Both the position numbers and the translations under genes were made by a program. This document shows, in pieces, positions 8,484 to 16,187 of a stretch of DNA of 58,367 bases. The notes beneath the pieces are model-generated. The model was given only the letters and a program-made list of their open reading frames with translations, was not told the DNA's origin and made no database searches. Each line of letters starts with the position of its first letter. Position 1 is the first letter of the stretch. The DNA comes from Desulfosporosinus sp. I2 (GTDB lineage Bacteria > Bacillota > Desulfitobacteriia > Desulfitobacteriales > Desulfitobacteriaceae). The stretch covers positions 1-58,367 of the forward strand of contig NZ_JYNH01000016.1 of the NCBI RefSeq assembly GCF_000960765.1, given 5' to 3'.

Positions 8484-8513
8484 ATGACAGAATAGGACTG
8501 TATTCGTTATACT
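8484..8513 (+). promoter_or_regulatory. Predicted sigma-A promoter for ftsQ-sbp
   Basis: ATGACA (8484-8489), an 18-bp spacer, and TATACT (8508-8513), ending 22 bp before the ftsQ ATG. Five of six bases match in each box. It lies in the only gap of size between murA and ftsQ. By sequence only. Confidence 0.5.
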
Positions 8514-8535
8514 GGGACAAGGAGGAAATGCCAAA

Positions 8536-9261
8536 ATGCAACCCAAGAAAATGAATACGTCCTTTCTTTATGTAGCAGTTTTGACGATGCTACTTTCACT
8601 TGGAATTGTGCTATTTGCACGCTCCAGTGCTTTTGCTATTAATAACGTCATGGTACAGGGGCTTAGTTTGGTTTCCGAAGATGATATTTTAAAATTGTCG
8701 GATGGGATTAAGGGCCAAAATTGTTTGTTTTTTGATCAAACGGCTTTAGCCCATAAAATTTCGTTACATCCGCTTGTTAAAAGTGTTAATTTTCAGCGGA
8801 AGCTTCCCAAAACTCTTGTTATACAAGTAACCGAAAGAACTCCGATTGCTCTGGTAGCTGTTCCAAAAGGAATCTTGGAAGTGGATAAGGAAGGCACCTT
8901 TTTACGACGATTAGAGAGTTGGCCCAAAAATGATTTTCCGGTTATTAGTGGAATAACTCTTTCCGATACGGTTGGACCTGGTCAAAATTTAGCCAACCCA
9001 CTTCTCTTGGCTGCGCTTCGCTTACTTGGACAAGCTCCTCCAGAATTGCATAAACAGATTGGAGAGCTTCATGTCAACGAAATACAACAGATGACCTTGT
9101 TTTTAACAAGTGGGGTGGAAGTTCGGTTGGGAAAAGCCAATGACTGGAGTGATAAATTAAACGCGCTTTATAAACTTATAAGTGATCCTGGGTATACATC
9201 AATTCAACAAGGGGTACGATACATAGATTTTACAGCGGCAAAACCAGTAATAGGTCGCTAA
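8536..9261 (+). CDS. ftsQ: Cell division protein FtsQ/DivIB
   Basis: Bitopic membrane protein of the divisome that links FtsL/FtsB-type partners to the septal synthase. A single membrane span lies at about residues 8-28 (FLYVAVLTMLLSLGIVLFA). It is followed by a POTRA domain (NNVMVQGLSLVSEDDILKL through KTLVIQVTERTPIALV) and a second extracytoplasmic domain with EVDKEGTFL and the closing YIDFTAAKPVIG. Length 241 is within the family range. GGAGG lies 10 bp before ATG 8536. It precedes sbp by 21 bp. Confidence 0.9.
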   Translation: MQPKKMNTSFLYVAVLTMLLSLGIVLFARSSAFAINNVMVQGLSLVSEDDILKLSDGIKGQNCLFFDQTALAHKISLHPLVKSVNFQRKLPKTLVIQVTERTPIALVAVPKGILEVDKEGTFLRRLESWPKNDFPVISGITLSDTVGPGQNLANPLLLAALRLLGQAPPELHKQIGELHVNEIQQMTLFLTSGVEVRLGKANDWSDKLNALYKLISDPGYTSIQQGVRYIDFTAAKPVIGR

Positions 9262-9282
9262 AGCAGGGAGGAATAATGGAAC

Positions 9283-9612
9283 ATGTGGTTACCGCTCTTA
9301 GGCTTAGTTTTAGGATTAGCGATCGGGTATGTCAGCCCGTTTTCAGTCCCGATTGAATATGCTAAATACTTATCCGTTGGAATTCTGGCGGCCTTGGATT
9401 CTGTCTTAGGAGGGATACGGTCTGCTCAAGAAGATCATTTTGATAGTGCCGTGTTCTTGACGGGCTTTTTTAGTAATATGCTCCTTGCGGCTCTATTAGC
9501 TTATGTAGGGGATCGCATCGGAGTGGATCTTTATTTGGCTGCTGTAGTAGCATTTGGCGTCCGGATATTCCAAAATTTAGGGAGCATAAGACGACATCTT
9601 ATCAAAAAATAA
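9283..9612 (+). CDS. sbp: Small basic protein Sbp (DUF1290)
   Basis: A 109-residue membrane protein with three or four hydrophobic spans, matching the small basic protein family found just upstream of ftsZ in many Firmicutes. Signatures: LPLLGLVLGLAIGY near the N-terminus, SVGILAALDSVLGGIRSA, and the basic C-terminal end RRHLIKK. The role is not established; the position suggests a link to division. AGGGAGG lies 11 bp before ATG 9283. Confidence 0.88.
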   Translation: MWLPLLGLVLGLAIGYVSPFSVPIEYAKYLSVGILAALDSVLGGIRSAQEDHFDSAVFLTGFFSNMLLAALLAYVGDRIGVDLYLAAVVAFGVRIFQNLGSIRRHLIKK

Positions 9613-9793
9613 AGTTGGATTGCTAGATTTAAAAATATATAAGTAACTTAACAAAAACTTTTTTAAAATAGAGGGATAAAGCATAAACATATAGAATTTG
9701 TACGGTGTATGCATTTAAAACTGAATGTATAGTTTATGGATTTAAGGATAACAGGTCAGAAAGGCAGAATGAAGCGAGGGGGTTATAACCTAA

Positions 9794-10855
9794 ATGCTGG
9801 AATTTGATACGGACTTAAACCAATTTGCAGAAATTAAGGTGATTGGTGTAGGTGGTGGCGGAAACAATGCGGTTAATCGTATGATTACCGCTGGATTACA
9901 AGGGGTCGATTTCGTAACAGTCAATACAGATTCACAAGCCTTACAACTTTCCCGTGCAGGTCAAAAGGTGCAAATTGGAATAAAGTTAACCAAAGGACTT
10001 GGGGCTGGAGCAAATCCGGAAATTGGAGCTAAAGCAGCGGAAGAGAGCCGGGAGGAACTGGCAAAGGTACTAAAGGGAGCGGATATGGTCTTTGTGACCG
10101 CTGGTATGGGGGGCGGAACAGGTACTGGTGCGGCCCCTATAGTCGCAGAAGTGGCCAAAGAAATGGGTGCCCTAACCGTTGGAGTAGTCACGCGCCCGTT
10201 TACGTTTGAAGGTCGTAAGCGAGCAATGCAGGCGGAAAAAGGAATTGCTGAACTCAAGAGTAAAGTAGATACCCTGATTACGATCCCTAATGATCGTTTA
10301 TTGCAAGTAGTGGACAAGCATACCACGATTCATGAGGCATTTCGCATTGCGGATGATGTCTTGAGACAAGGTGTACAAGGTATCTCGGATTTAATCGCGG
10401 TTCCAGGCCTGATTAATTTGGATTTTGCTGATGTTAAAACGATTATGTCAAATACAGGTTCGGCACTTATGGGTATCGGCCAGGCAACTGGAGAAAATCG
10501 TGCAGCAGATGCAGCCCGCAAAGCAATTTCCAGTCCCTTGCTCGAAACTTCGATTGAGGGAGCTAAAGGAGTTCTCCTTAATATTACCGGGGGAAGCAAC
10601 TTAACTCTTTTTGAAGTGAACGAAGCTGCGGGAATTATTGCGGAAGCTGCGGATCCTGAAGCAAATATAATTTTTGGAGCCGTTATTGATGAAAACCTTA
10701 AGGAAGAAATAAGGGTTACTGTTATTGCCACTGGATTTGACCAGCATTGGGCAGGGTTTGGTGTTGCTCCTGGAAAAGTACAGGATAACATTATTAAGAC
10801 TGTAACGAAAGAGGGGGACGTCGATATCCCTGAGTTTCTTAGGCGTCGGCGGTAG
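9794..10855 (+). CDS. ftsZ: Cell division GTPase FtsZ
   Basis: Tubulin homologue that forms the cytoplasmic Z ring. The GTP-binding signature [13 protein letters not shown] starts near residue 105, the N-terminal loop [12 protein letters not shown] is at about residues 18-29, and the T7 synergy loop [11 protein letters not shown] lies near residue 210. The linker is very short; the C-terminal peptide that binds SepF/FtsA-type tethers is [11 protein letters not shown] at the very end. At 353 residues it is slightly short for the family because of that linker. GAGGGGG precedes the ATG. A 181-bp leader separates it from sbp, and a strong terminator follows. SepF, a membrane tether, is encoded at 19411. 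Confidence 0.98.
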   Translation: MLEFDTDLNQFAEIKVIGVGGGGNNAVNRMITAGLQGVDFVTVNTDSQALQLSRAGQKVQIGIKLTKGLGAGANPEIGAKAAEESREELAKVLKGADMVFVTAGMGGGTGTGAAPIVAEVAKEMGALTVGVVTRPFTFEGRKRAMQAEKGIAELKSKVDTLITIPNDRLLQVVDKHTTIHEAFRIADDVLRQGVQGISDLIAVPGLINLDFADVKTIMSNTGSALMGIGQATGENRAADAARKAISSPLLETSIEGAKGVLLNITGGSNLTLFEVNEAAGIIAEAADPEANIIFGAVIDENLKEEIRVTVIATGFDQHWAGFGVAPGKVQDNIIKTVTKEGDVDIPEFLRRRR

Positions 10856-10882
10856 CTAATATATATTATGGTTACAACAATC

Positions 10883-10951
10883 AACAAGCGTTCTCCTCAC
10901 TATCAAAGTGATACCATCACTATCAAAGTGTGTGGAGAACGCTTGTTTTTT
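10883..10951 (+). terminator. Strong terminator after ftsZ
   Basis: A perfect 14-bp stem (AACAAGCGTTCTCC, 10883-10896, with its complement 10934-10947) ends in a T run. The large loop holds two direct copies of CACTATCAAAGTG, each able to form a small hairpin of its own. Confidence 0.85.
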
Positions 10952-10970
10952 GTTGATAGAGCAACTTGTA

Positions 10971-11014
10971 CTTGCCCGGAATAGATTACCCATCTATTCC
11001 CGGACAAGTTTTTT
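10971..11014 (+). terminator. Second terminator-like hairpin after ftsZ
   Basis: CTTGCCCGGAATAGAT pairs with ATCTATTCCCGGACAAG (one bulge, one wobble), with loop TACCC and a TTTTTT tail. It stands only 20 bp after the first terminator. Confidence 0.7.
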
Positions 11015-11024
11015 CACTTTCATG

Positions 11025-11050
11025 CCCCCACTTCTATAAGTGGGGGTTCT
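11025..11050. repeat. CCCCCACTT hairpin
   Basis: A perfect 9-bp stem CCCCCACTT/AAGTGGGGG with loop CTAT, followed by TTCTT. A sister hairpin, CTCCCACT/AGTGGGAG, is at 40983-41003. Hairpins of this kind occur at ends of IS200/IS605-type elements (family knowledge), but no transposase or TnpB remnant is visible, so it may simply be a terminator. The rest of the 11050-11190 gap shows nothing clear. Confidence 0.4.
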
Positions 11051-11188
11051 TCGTGATTTCAGGTGAGGTTAAATCCTACAGGCGGTTAGCATTCAATGAG
11101 CATATTTTGTCGACAATATGTTTCTTGGTTAAAAAACTACACTACTCGTATTAATTTTCCTAAAATATCCATTTACAACATCCCGAAA

Positions 11189-11221
11189 GCGACAGGTTTT
11201 ACTACCTTCTTTAGATATAAT
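11189..11221 (+). promoter_or_regulatory. Predicted spoIIG promoter with long spacer
   Basis: A perfect TATAAT (11216-11221) lies 32 bp before the spoIIGA ATG. No good -35 box stands at 17 bp, but GCGACA (11189-11194) stands at 21 bp, within AGCGACAGG, a partial match to a Spo0A box in reverse orientation. The Bacillus subtilis spoIIG promoter is known for a too-long spacer and Spo0A sites at its -35 region, so the arrangement fits. The 0A-box match is imperfect. Confidence 0.45.
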
Positions 11222-11252
11222 TTTTAGAGAAGTGTTAGAAAGGGTGTACCAG

Positions 11253-12170
11253 ATGGATGTAGCACAAACTTATCTCGATCTGGACATTCTCATTAACGGG
11301 GGAATGGACACTCTGCTTCTGATCCTTATTGGCCGACTCATCCGCCTACCAATCCAGCCGTACAGAATCCTAGTTGGGGCTATGCTTGGAGAAATTCCAG
11401 TTATTTTAGCCTGTTATTCTTCACCACCGTGGACCACACTAAGTAAATGGGTTATTCCGTTTCTTATGATTGGAGTAGCTTACCCAACAAGGAGGCTCAA
11501 TAATTTTCTCAAAGCAATACTCGGATTTTGGCTTCTTTCCGCAGGACTTGGGGGATTTGTGTATGCCTTATGGGGTTGGGTGAACTTTGATAATGGAACC
11601 GGTAGTGAACAATTAACCCTAGTCTTGGGTAATTTATGGATTCTTCCGTTAGCGGCCATGGCCTGGTGGTTATTTCAATTTATTTGGCAGAGATGGCAAG
11701 AAAGAAACTCTATTCTTGAACAGATTATCTACGATTTGGAAATCAGGTTTGGCGGTGGTGATCATGAAGTTGTGCGGGTTAAAGCGCTAATGGACACAGG
11801 AAATCAATTGCGAGATCCATTGACCGGTAACCCAGTAATTCTTCTGGAAGAGGAGGTTGCTGCGAGTGCGATGCCCGAAAATGTAAGGGCGTTTCTTAAT
11901 ATCTCTTGGAAAGACTGCTCAGACCCTTGGCCGCTAATTTGGAAAACTAATCCAAGCTTAATGAAACAGATTGCTTTTATTCCCTGTCAAACAATTGATC
12001 GTCAAAGTTGGCTGCTTGGAATTAGACCTGAGCGTGTAACCTGGCACGATAAAAAAGAATCTTGTCAAATCCAGGCAACCGTGGCACTCGTCAAGCAAGT
12101 GTTAAGTTCAGAGGGTGAATACCAAGCGTTACTACACCCAGAACATGTGCGGAAAGGTGGAGATAGTTAA
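11253..12170 (+). CDS. spoIIGA: Sporulation sigma-E factor-processing peptidase SpoIIGA
   Basis: Membrane aspartic protease that removes the pro-peptide of sigma-E in the mother cell after the septum forms, on a signal from SpoIIR. The N-terminal half has about five membrane spans. The C-terminal protease domain carries the active-site motif MDTGNQLRDPLTG, with the catalytic Asp at about residue 181. Length about 305 fits. ATG 11253 has AAAGGG upstream; an in-frame GTG at 11232 lacks support. It ends directly against the sigE start codon, so production of the protease and its substrate is coupled. Confidence 0.93.
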   Translation: MDVAQTYLDLDILINGGMDTLLLILIGRLIRLPIQPYRILVGAMLGEIPVILACYSSPPWTTLSKWVIPFLMIGVAYPTRRLNNFLKAILGFWLLSAGLGGFVYALWGWVNFDNGTGSEQLTLVLGNLWILPLAAMAWWLFQFIWQRWQERNSILEQIIYDLEIRFGGGDHEVVRVKALMDTGNQLRDPLTGNPVILLEEEVAASAMPENVRAFLNISWKDCSDPWPLIWKTNPSLMKQIAFIPCQTIDRQSWLLGIRPERVTWHDKKESCQIQATVALVKQVLSSEGEYQALLHPEHVRKGGDS

Positions 12171-12896
12171 ATGAAGTGGTGGAGTAATGTGCAAAATAAG
12201 CTCAAACGGCTTTGGGTCATGCTTTTTCAGAAGGCTTGTGGGATTGGTGGGATTTATTATGTTGGAAGCAGTGAAGCCCTCCCACCACCACTAAATTCGG
12301 ATGAAGAGGGGGTCCTCTTGGAACGACTAGAAATGGGGGACTTCTCCATTAGAGATATTTTAATTGAACGTAATCTTCGTCTCGTCGTTTATATTGCTCG
12401 CAAATTTGAAAATACGGGAATTGGAATTGAAGACCTAGTTTCAATAGGCACAATTGGGCTAATTAAAGCGGTCAATACGTTTGATCCTCAAAAGAAAATT
12501 AAACTCGCGACCTATGCATCAAGATGTATTGAAAATGAAATCCTAATGTATCTCAGACGAAATAATAAAACTCGTTCTGAAGTATCGTTTGATGAACCCT
12601 TAAATATAGATTGGGATGGAAATGAATTATTGTTATCCGATGTTTTAGGTACAGAGAATGACATTATCTCAAAGCCCATTGAGGAGCAGGTTGATCGCCA
12701 GTTGTTACATTTAGCGATGGGGAGACTTACAAATCGAGAAAAGGTAATCATGGAATTAAGGTTTGGATTGGATGATGGGGTAGAGAAGACACAAAAAGAA
12801 GTTGCCGATCGACTGGGGATTTCTCAGTCTTACATTTCACGACTTGAAAAACGAATTATACGACGATTGCGCAAAGAATTTTGCCGATTGGAATAA
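12171..12896 (+). CDS. sigE: RNA polymerase sporulation sigma factor SigE (pro-form)
   Basis: Early mother-cell sigma factor. The N-terminal roughly 27 residues ([20 protein letters not shown] onward) form the amphipathic pro-sequence that tethers it to the membrane until SpoIIGA cleaves it. Region 2 contains [34 protein letters not shown] and [17 protein letters not shown]; region 4 ends in the helix-turn-helix [20 protein letters not shown]. Length 241 matches the family. Its ATG abuts the spoIIGA stop. sigG follows after 56 bp. Confidence 0.97.
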   Translation: MKWWSNVQNKLKRLWVMLFQKACGIGGIYYVGSSEALPPPLNSDEEGVLLERLEMGDFSIRDILIERNLRLVVYIARKFENTGIGIEDLVSIGTIGLIKAVNTFDPQKKIKLATYASRCIENEILMYLRRNNKTRSEVSFDEPLNIDWDGNELLLSDVLGTENDIISKPIEEQVDRQLLHLAMGRLTNREKVIMELRFGLDDGVEKTQKEVADRLGISQSYISRLEKRIIRRLRKEFCRLE

Positions 12897-12952
12897 CCTT
12901 ACAGATGTTAGGGCATACTTCCCAACAGAATTTGCTGGGAGGTGCTCTTAGA

Positions 12953-13726
12953 TTGGCATTAAATAAAGTTGAGATTTGTGGAGTGAACACCTCGAAGTTG
13001 CCTGTATTGTCCAGCGTGAAGATGAAAGAGTTGTTTGTGATTTATCAAGCTGGAAATCGCAGTGCTCGAGACAAACTTATTCATGGGAATCTCCGTCTTG
13101 TTCTCAGTGTGATTCAGCGGTTTACGAATCGTGGAGAATATGTAGATGACCTTTTTCAAGTAGGTTGTATAGGGTTAATGAAAGCGATTGATAATTTTGA
13201 TCTTGGTCAGAATGTAAAGTTCTCTACTTACGCCGTACCCATGATAATCGGGGAAATACGTCGTTATTTAAGAGATAATAATCCAATTCGAGTAAGTCGG
13301 TCTCTGCGTGATATTGCTTATAAGGCACTTCAAGTCCGGGATCAGTTGGTTAGTGAACGTTCTTGTGAACCCACAGTTGCAGAGATCGCCCATAAGCTTG
13401 CTCTGCCGAGAGAAGACGTTGTTTTTGCTTTAGATGCCATCCAAGAACCGATTTCGTTATTTGAACCCATCTATCATGATGGAGGAGATCCTATTTTTGT
13501 CATGGATCAAATAGGGGATGATAAGCAGTCGGATACAGGTTGGGTCGAAGGACTTGCTGTACGGGAAGCCTTGCGACGCTTAAGTGAACGAGAAAAATTA
13601 ATCTTGTCTTTGCGCTTTTTTCAAGGGAAAACCCAGATGGAAGTTGCGGATGAGATTGGAATCTCTCAGGCACAGGTATCTCGTCTTGAGAAAGCCGCGA
13701 TGCAACACATGCGCAAGTTTGTGTGA
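12953..13726 (+). CDS. sigG: RNA polymerase sporulation sigma factor SigG
   Basis: Late forespore sigma factor. The N-terminus NKVEICGVNTSKLPVLSS is the hallmark of sigma-G. Region 2 includes GNLRLVLSVIQRFTNRGE, DDLFQVGCIGLMKAIDNFD and KFSTYAVPMIIGEIRRYLRD; region 4 has KTQMEVADEIGISQAQVSRL. TTG 12953 is the start: GGGAGGTG lies 8 bp upstream and the homologous N-terminus begins there. Length 257 is normal. The usual position behind sigE is kept. In Bacillus a sigma-F promoter drives sigG; I could not place one with confidence in the 56-bp gap. Confidence 0.96.
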   Translation: MALNKVEICGVNTSKLPVLSSVKMKELFVIYQAGNRSARDKLIHGNLRLVLSVIQRFTNRGEYVDDLFQVGCIGLMKAIDNFDLGQNVKFSTYAVPMIIGEIRRYLRDNNPIRVSRSLRDIAYKALQVRDQLVSERSCEPTVAEIAHKLALPREDVVFALDAIQEPISLFEPIYHDGGDPIFVMDQIGDDKQSDTGWVEGLAVREALRRLSEREKLILSLRFFQGKTQMEVADEIGISQAQVSRLEKAAMQHMRKFV

Positions 13727-13990
13727 ATGCGATGCACGAAGCACGAAGCACGAAGCACGATTATAGTGTGTGTGCAGTATTCGAATATCGAGCCTCGGGG
13801 CTCGATTAGAGCATATACGATACGCTAGAGGTGTGATATATAATATTCGCGTTTCGCGCCTCGAACATCGAGCCTCGCATTAGGGCTATTTTAAGACCTT
13901 CCCTCATATGATGACATATACGATGCACGAGGGGGTGGCTCCATGATCGAACCTCGAGCCTCGCGCATCGAGCCTCGATTAAGGGGGGGG
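13727..13990. repeat. Heptamer array sigG-ylmC (largest)
   Basis: About 260 bp made largely of 7-bp units: tandem GCACGAA at the left, then ATTCGAATATCGAGCCTCG, CGCGCCTCGAACATCGAG, GATCGAACCTCGAGCCTCG at the right. Left units and right units are complementary, giving at least two nested fold-back structures. Non-repeat interruptions include TATATAATATTCG and a GATACGATAC-type segment. The array supplies a spurious in-frame ATG (13943) before the true ylmC start. Confidence 0.75.
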
Positions 13991-13996
13991 TCTAAA

Positions 13997-14272
13997 ATGC
14001 GCGTTTCGGATTTGCGATTATTGGATGTCGTAAATGTTAAGGATGGACGAAGGCTAGGGCCCATCAAAGACCTAGACCTCGATTTAGAACGGGGTGTTGT
14101 CAAAGGAATTATTGTGCCGGGACCGTCAAAAAGTTGGGGGCTCTTTGGTGGTGGTAAGACGGAGGATTATATTATCCCTTGGGATCGCGTTAAAAAGATA
14201 GGGGTTGATGTCATTTTAGTTGATGTCAATGATCTGCCTGAATTTAATCTTGAAAACGAAGACCGTCGGTAG
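13997..14272 (+). CDS. ylmC: YlmC/YmxH-family PRC-barrel protein
   Basis: A 91-residue PRC-barrel protein of the YlmC/YmxH family associated with sporulating Firmicutes. MRVSDLRLLDVVNVKDGRRLGPI-type start and the closing IPWDRVKKIGVDVILVDV are typical (the first stretch is residues 1-23). Members are thought to act in RNA or membrane processes, but no firm function is known. ATG 13997 has a G-rich site upstream; an earlier in-frame ATG at 13943 only adds residues encoded by the heptamer array (RASRIEPRLRGG), so I reject it. A terminator-like hairpin follows. Confidence 0.88.
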   Translation: MRVSDLRLLDVVNVKDGRRLGPIKDLDLDLERGVVKGIIVPGPSKSWGLFGGGKTEDYIIPWDRVKKIGVDVILVDVNDLPEFNLENEDRR

Positions 14273-14295
14273 GCCCTCATACAGTTACCTAGTTT

Positions 14296-14345
14296 CAAGC
14301 ATAATCGCCTTTTCTTTCGGGAATAGGGCTTTATGCTTGTTTGCT
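14296..14345 (+). terminator. Terminator-like hairpin after ylmC
   Basis: CAAGCATAA (14296-14304) pairs with TTATGCTTG (14331-14339), with a further CGCC/GGGC-type pairing inside, followed by TTTGCTTATT. Confidence 0.55.
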
Positions 14346-14512
14346 TATTATCTAAGTTTCGTGCCTTTAGTTCTATGGGGTTCTTATAACTTTGGCGAGT
14401 AGAGTTCCAATCTAGAGTACAATGTTCAGTTTTAACTGAACGAATTCTCCAAAGTTAAACAAAAATCGTTATATTTGTACAGAAATCCTCATAAATAGGA
14501 CTTTTGGCAGGT

Positions 14513-14541
14513 TTGTTCTCAAGCATATTAAATGATATATT
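14513..14541 (+). promoter_or_regulatory. Candidate promoter for pgeF
   Basis: TTGTTC (14513-14518), 17-bp spacer, TATATT (14536-14541), 63 bp before the pgeF ATG. The -35 box is weak. The remainder of the 330-bp gap 14273-14604 is AT-rich and shows no gene. Confidence 0.35.
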
Positions 14542-14604
14542 TGTACTATGTAAGAATGTATCATTATCGGAATTTTCTTATCGGGAATCGAAGGAGCTTA
14601 AGGG

Positions 14605-15483
14605 ATGAGTTGGAAGTGGCATAGACAAGGGGATTTAACCTACCTAACCCTCCCGAAATGGCAAGCGGAAGGAATTGACTTGGGCTTTTCGACTCGGGTT
14701 GGGGGAGTAAGTCAAGTTCCATACGATAGGTTCAATTTAGGGTTTCATGTGGGGGATAATCCTCTAGCAGTTCTGGAAAACCGAGAGCGTTGGCTAGGCC
14801 TTTGGAAGGTTCCTTGGTCAAGGGTTGTTGTCGGAGAGCAGGTTCATGGTACGAATGTGGAATGGGTTAATGAAGAAGACGGAGGGCGTGGTTTTCGCGA
14901 GCTAGAAACGGCAATTCCGGCGGTTGATGGATTATTGACACAGAGTACTCTTGGGCTCATGGCCTTTTTTGCTGATTGTGTTCCTCTATTTTTCTATTAC
15001 CCCGATCTTAAGGCAGTAGGAATTGCTCACGCTGGTTGGAAAGGTACTGCTCAAAAAATCGGACAAAGAGTCATTGAATGTTTCGAAGAAGCTGGTGGGT
15101 GTACTGAAAATGCATGGGTTGCTATCGGGCCCAGCATTGGTCCTTGCTGTTATTCAGTCGATGAAAGGGTTGCTGAGCAGTTTCGTCTGAATTATAAAAA
15201 AACATCTTTTCTACATCCGCAAGAAGATAGACACTACCTGCTCGACTTATGGGAAGCTAATCGAACACTGCTCTTGGAAAAAGGGATTCGCCCGGAAAAC
15301 ATAGATATTGCTGCAACTTGCACCGCAGACAATCCTAATTGGTTTTTCTCACATCGTCGGGAAGGTGCACGAACTGGCCGAATGGCAGGGTGGATCAGTA
15401 AGCGAAGCGCGATGCACGATGCGCGAGGTACGAGAGGTACGGAATATTCGAACTTCGTGCCTCGAACCTCGAGCCTCGATTAG
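14605..15483 (+). CDS. pgeF: Peptidoglycan editing factor PgeF (YlmD/YfiH, laccase domain)
   Basis: Cytoplasmic multicopper-oxidase-like domain protein; in E. coli the homologue removes wrong UDP-MurNAc-L-Ser precursors, and others act as purine nucleosidases (family knowledge). Signature elements: GFSTRVGGVSQVPYDRFNLG, EQVHGTNV, FADCVPLFF with the metal-ligand Cys, GIAHAGWKGTAQ with the ligand His, and IGPSIGPCCYSVD. The body ends around RTGRMAGWISK; the last 27 or so residues (from KRSAMHDARGTRG) are translated from a heptamer array and are not family sequence. Length 292 is therefore longer than usual. AAGGAG precedes ATG 14605. Confidence 0.92.
   Translation: MSWKWHRQGDLTYLTLPKWQAEGIDLGFSTRVGGVSQVPYDRFNLGFHVGDNPLAVLENRERWLGLWKVPWSRVVVGEQVHGTNVEWVNEEDGGRGFRELETAIPAVDGLLTQSTLGLMAFFADCVPLFFYYPDLKAVGIAHAGWKGTAQKIGQRVIECFEEAGGCTENAWVAIGPSIGPCCYSVDERVAEQFRLNYKKTSFLHPQEDRHYLLDLWEANRTLLLEKGIRPENIDIAATCTADNPNWFFSHRREGARTGRMAGWISKRSAMHDARGTRGTEYSNFVPRTSSLD
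15396..15482. repeat. Heptamer array overlapping the pgeF 3' end
   Basis: Units GCGATGCACGATGCGCGAG, GTACGAG, then after GGAATATTCGAA the opposite-sense units CTTCGTG, CCTCGAA, CCTCGAG, CCTCGAT. Left and right arms can pair around the central AATATT. The pgeF stop codon (15481-15483) lies in the last unit. Confidence 0.75.
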
Positions 15484-15495
15484 GGGGTGAGTTAG

Positions 15496-16182
15496 TTGGC
15501 AACAATCTTAGTGGTTGACGATGAGGAACCGATTCAAGAACTCCTTCGATTTAATTTAGAAAAGGAAGGTTACTTGGTTAGTGTCGCTAAAGATGGGAAG
15601 GAAGCCTTAGACCGTGTTAATAAGGAAAACCCCGATCTTATTGTACTTGATCTGATGTTGCCAGGAATGGACGGTCTGGAAGTTTGCCGAAGGCTTCGTT
15701 TAATTCCCGGGTTTCAACACGTTCCTATCATTATGTTAACCGCTAAAGGAGAGCTCATCGATAAAGTGTTAGGGCTTGAACTAGGAGCAGACGATTATAT
15801 GACTAAACCGTTTAGCCCCCGCGAATTAATAGCTCGTATTAAAGCTTGCTTGCGTCGTGTCAACACAAACGAGAAAGCTGACGCCCAGATTGTTCGCGGA
15901 GAATTGAGGATTGATATAAACGGTTTTCGCGTTCATGTGCGCGGAGAGGAAACTGAATTAACCCCTAAAGAGTTTGAACTACTCCGCGTATTGGTTGCTC
16001 ACCCTGGTAAGGTATACTCTAGGGATGAATTGCTGGAACGAATTTGGGGGTACGAATATGATGGGGATACCCGCACAGTTGATGTCCATGTGCGCCACCT
16101 GCGTCTAAAAATTGAAAGGGATCCTTCCAACCCTGAGTACATTGAAACATTACGCGGGATTGGGTATCGCTTTAAAGGGTAA
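15496..16182 (+). CDS. PhoB/OmpR-family response regulator
   Basis: DNA-binding response regulator. Receiver domain: acidic pair in ILVVDDEEPIQELL, phospho-acceptor Asp in IVLDLMLPGMDG (about residue 52), Thr in IIMLTAKGE and Lys in DDYMTKPFSPREL. The C-terminal winged helix has LTPKEFELLRVLVAHPGKVY and DTRTVDVHVRHLRLKIE, as in PhoP/WalR. Start TTG 15496 has GGGGGTGAG upstream; this codon also sits just after the pgeF heptamer array. A histidine kinase starts 5 bp after its stop. The two form a pair inserted between pgeF and yggS, which are adjacent in Bacillus. The signal is unknown; phosphate or cell-wall stress are possibilities from family alone. Confidence 0.92.
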   Translation: MATILVVDDEEPIQELLRFNLEKEGYLVSVAKDGKEALDRVNKENPDLIVLDLMLPGMDGLEVCRRLRLIPGFQHVPIIMLTAKGELIDKVLGLELGADDYMTKPFSPRELIARIKACLRRVNTNEKADAQIVRGELRIDINGFRVHVRGEETELTPKEFELLRVLVAHPGKVYSRDELLERIWGYEYDGDTRTVDVHVRHLRLKIERDPSNPEYIETLRGIGYRFKG

Positions 16183-16187
16183 CGAAG

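Noticed and set aside
13943-13996. Longer N-terminus for YlmC
   Set aside because: The extra residues are translated from a heptamer array; the G-rich ribosome site and family start point to ATG 13997.
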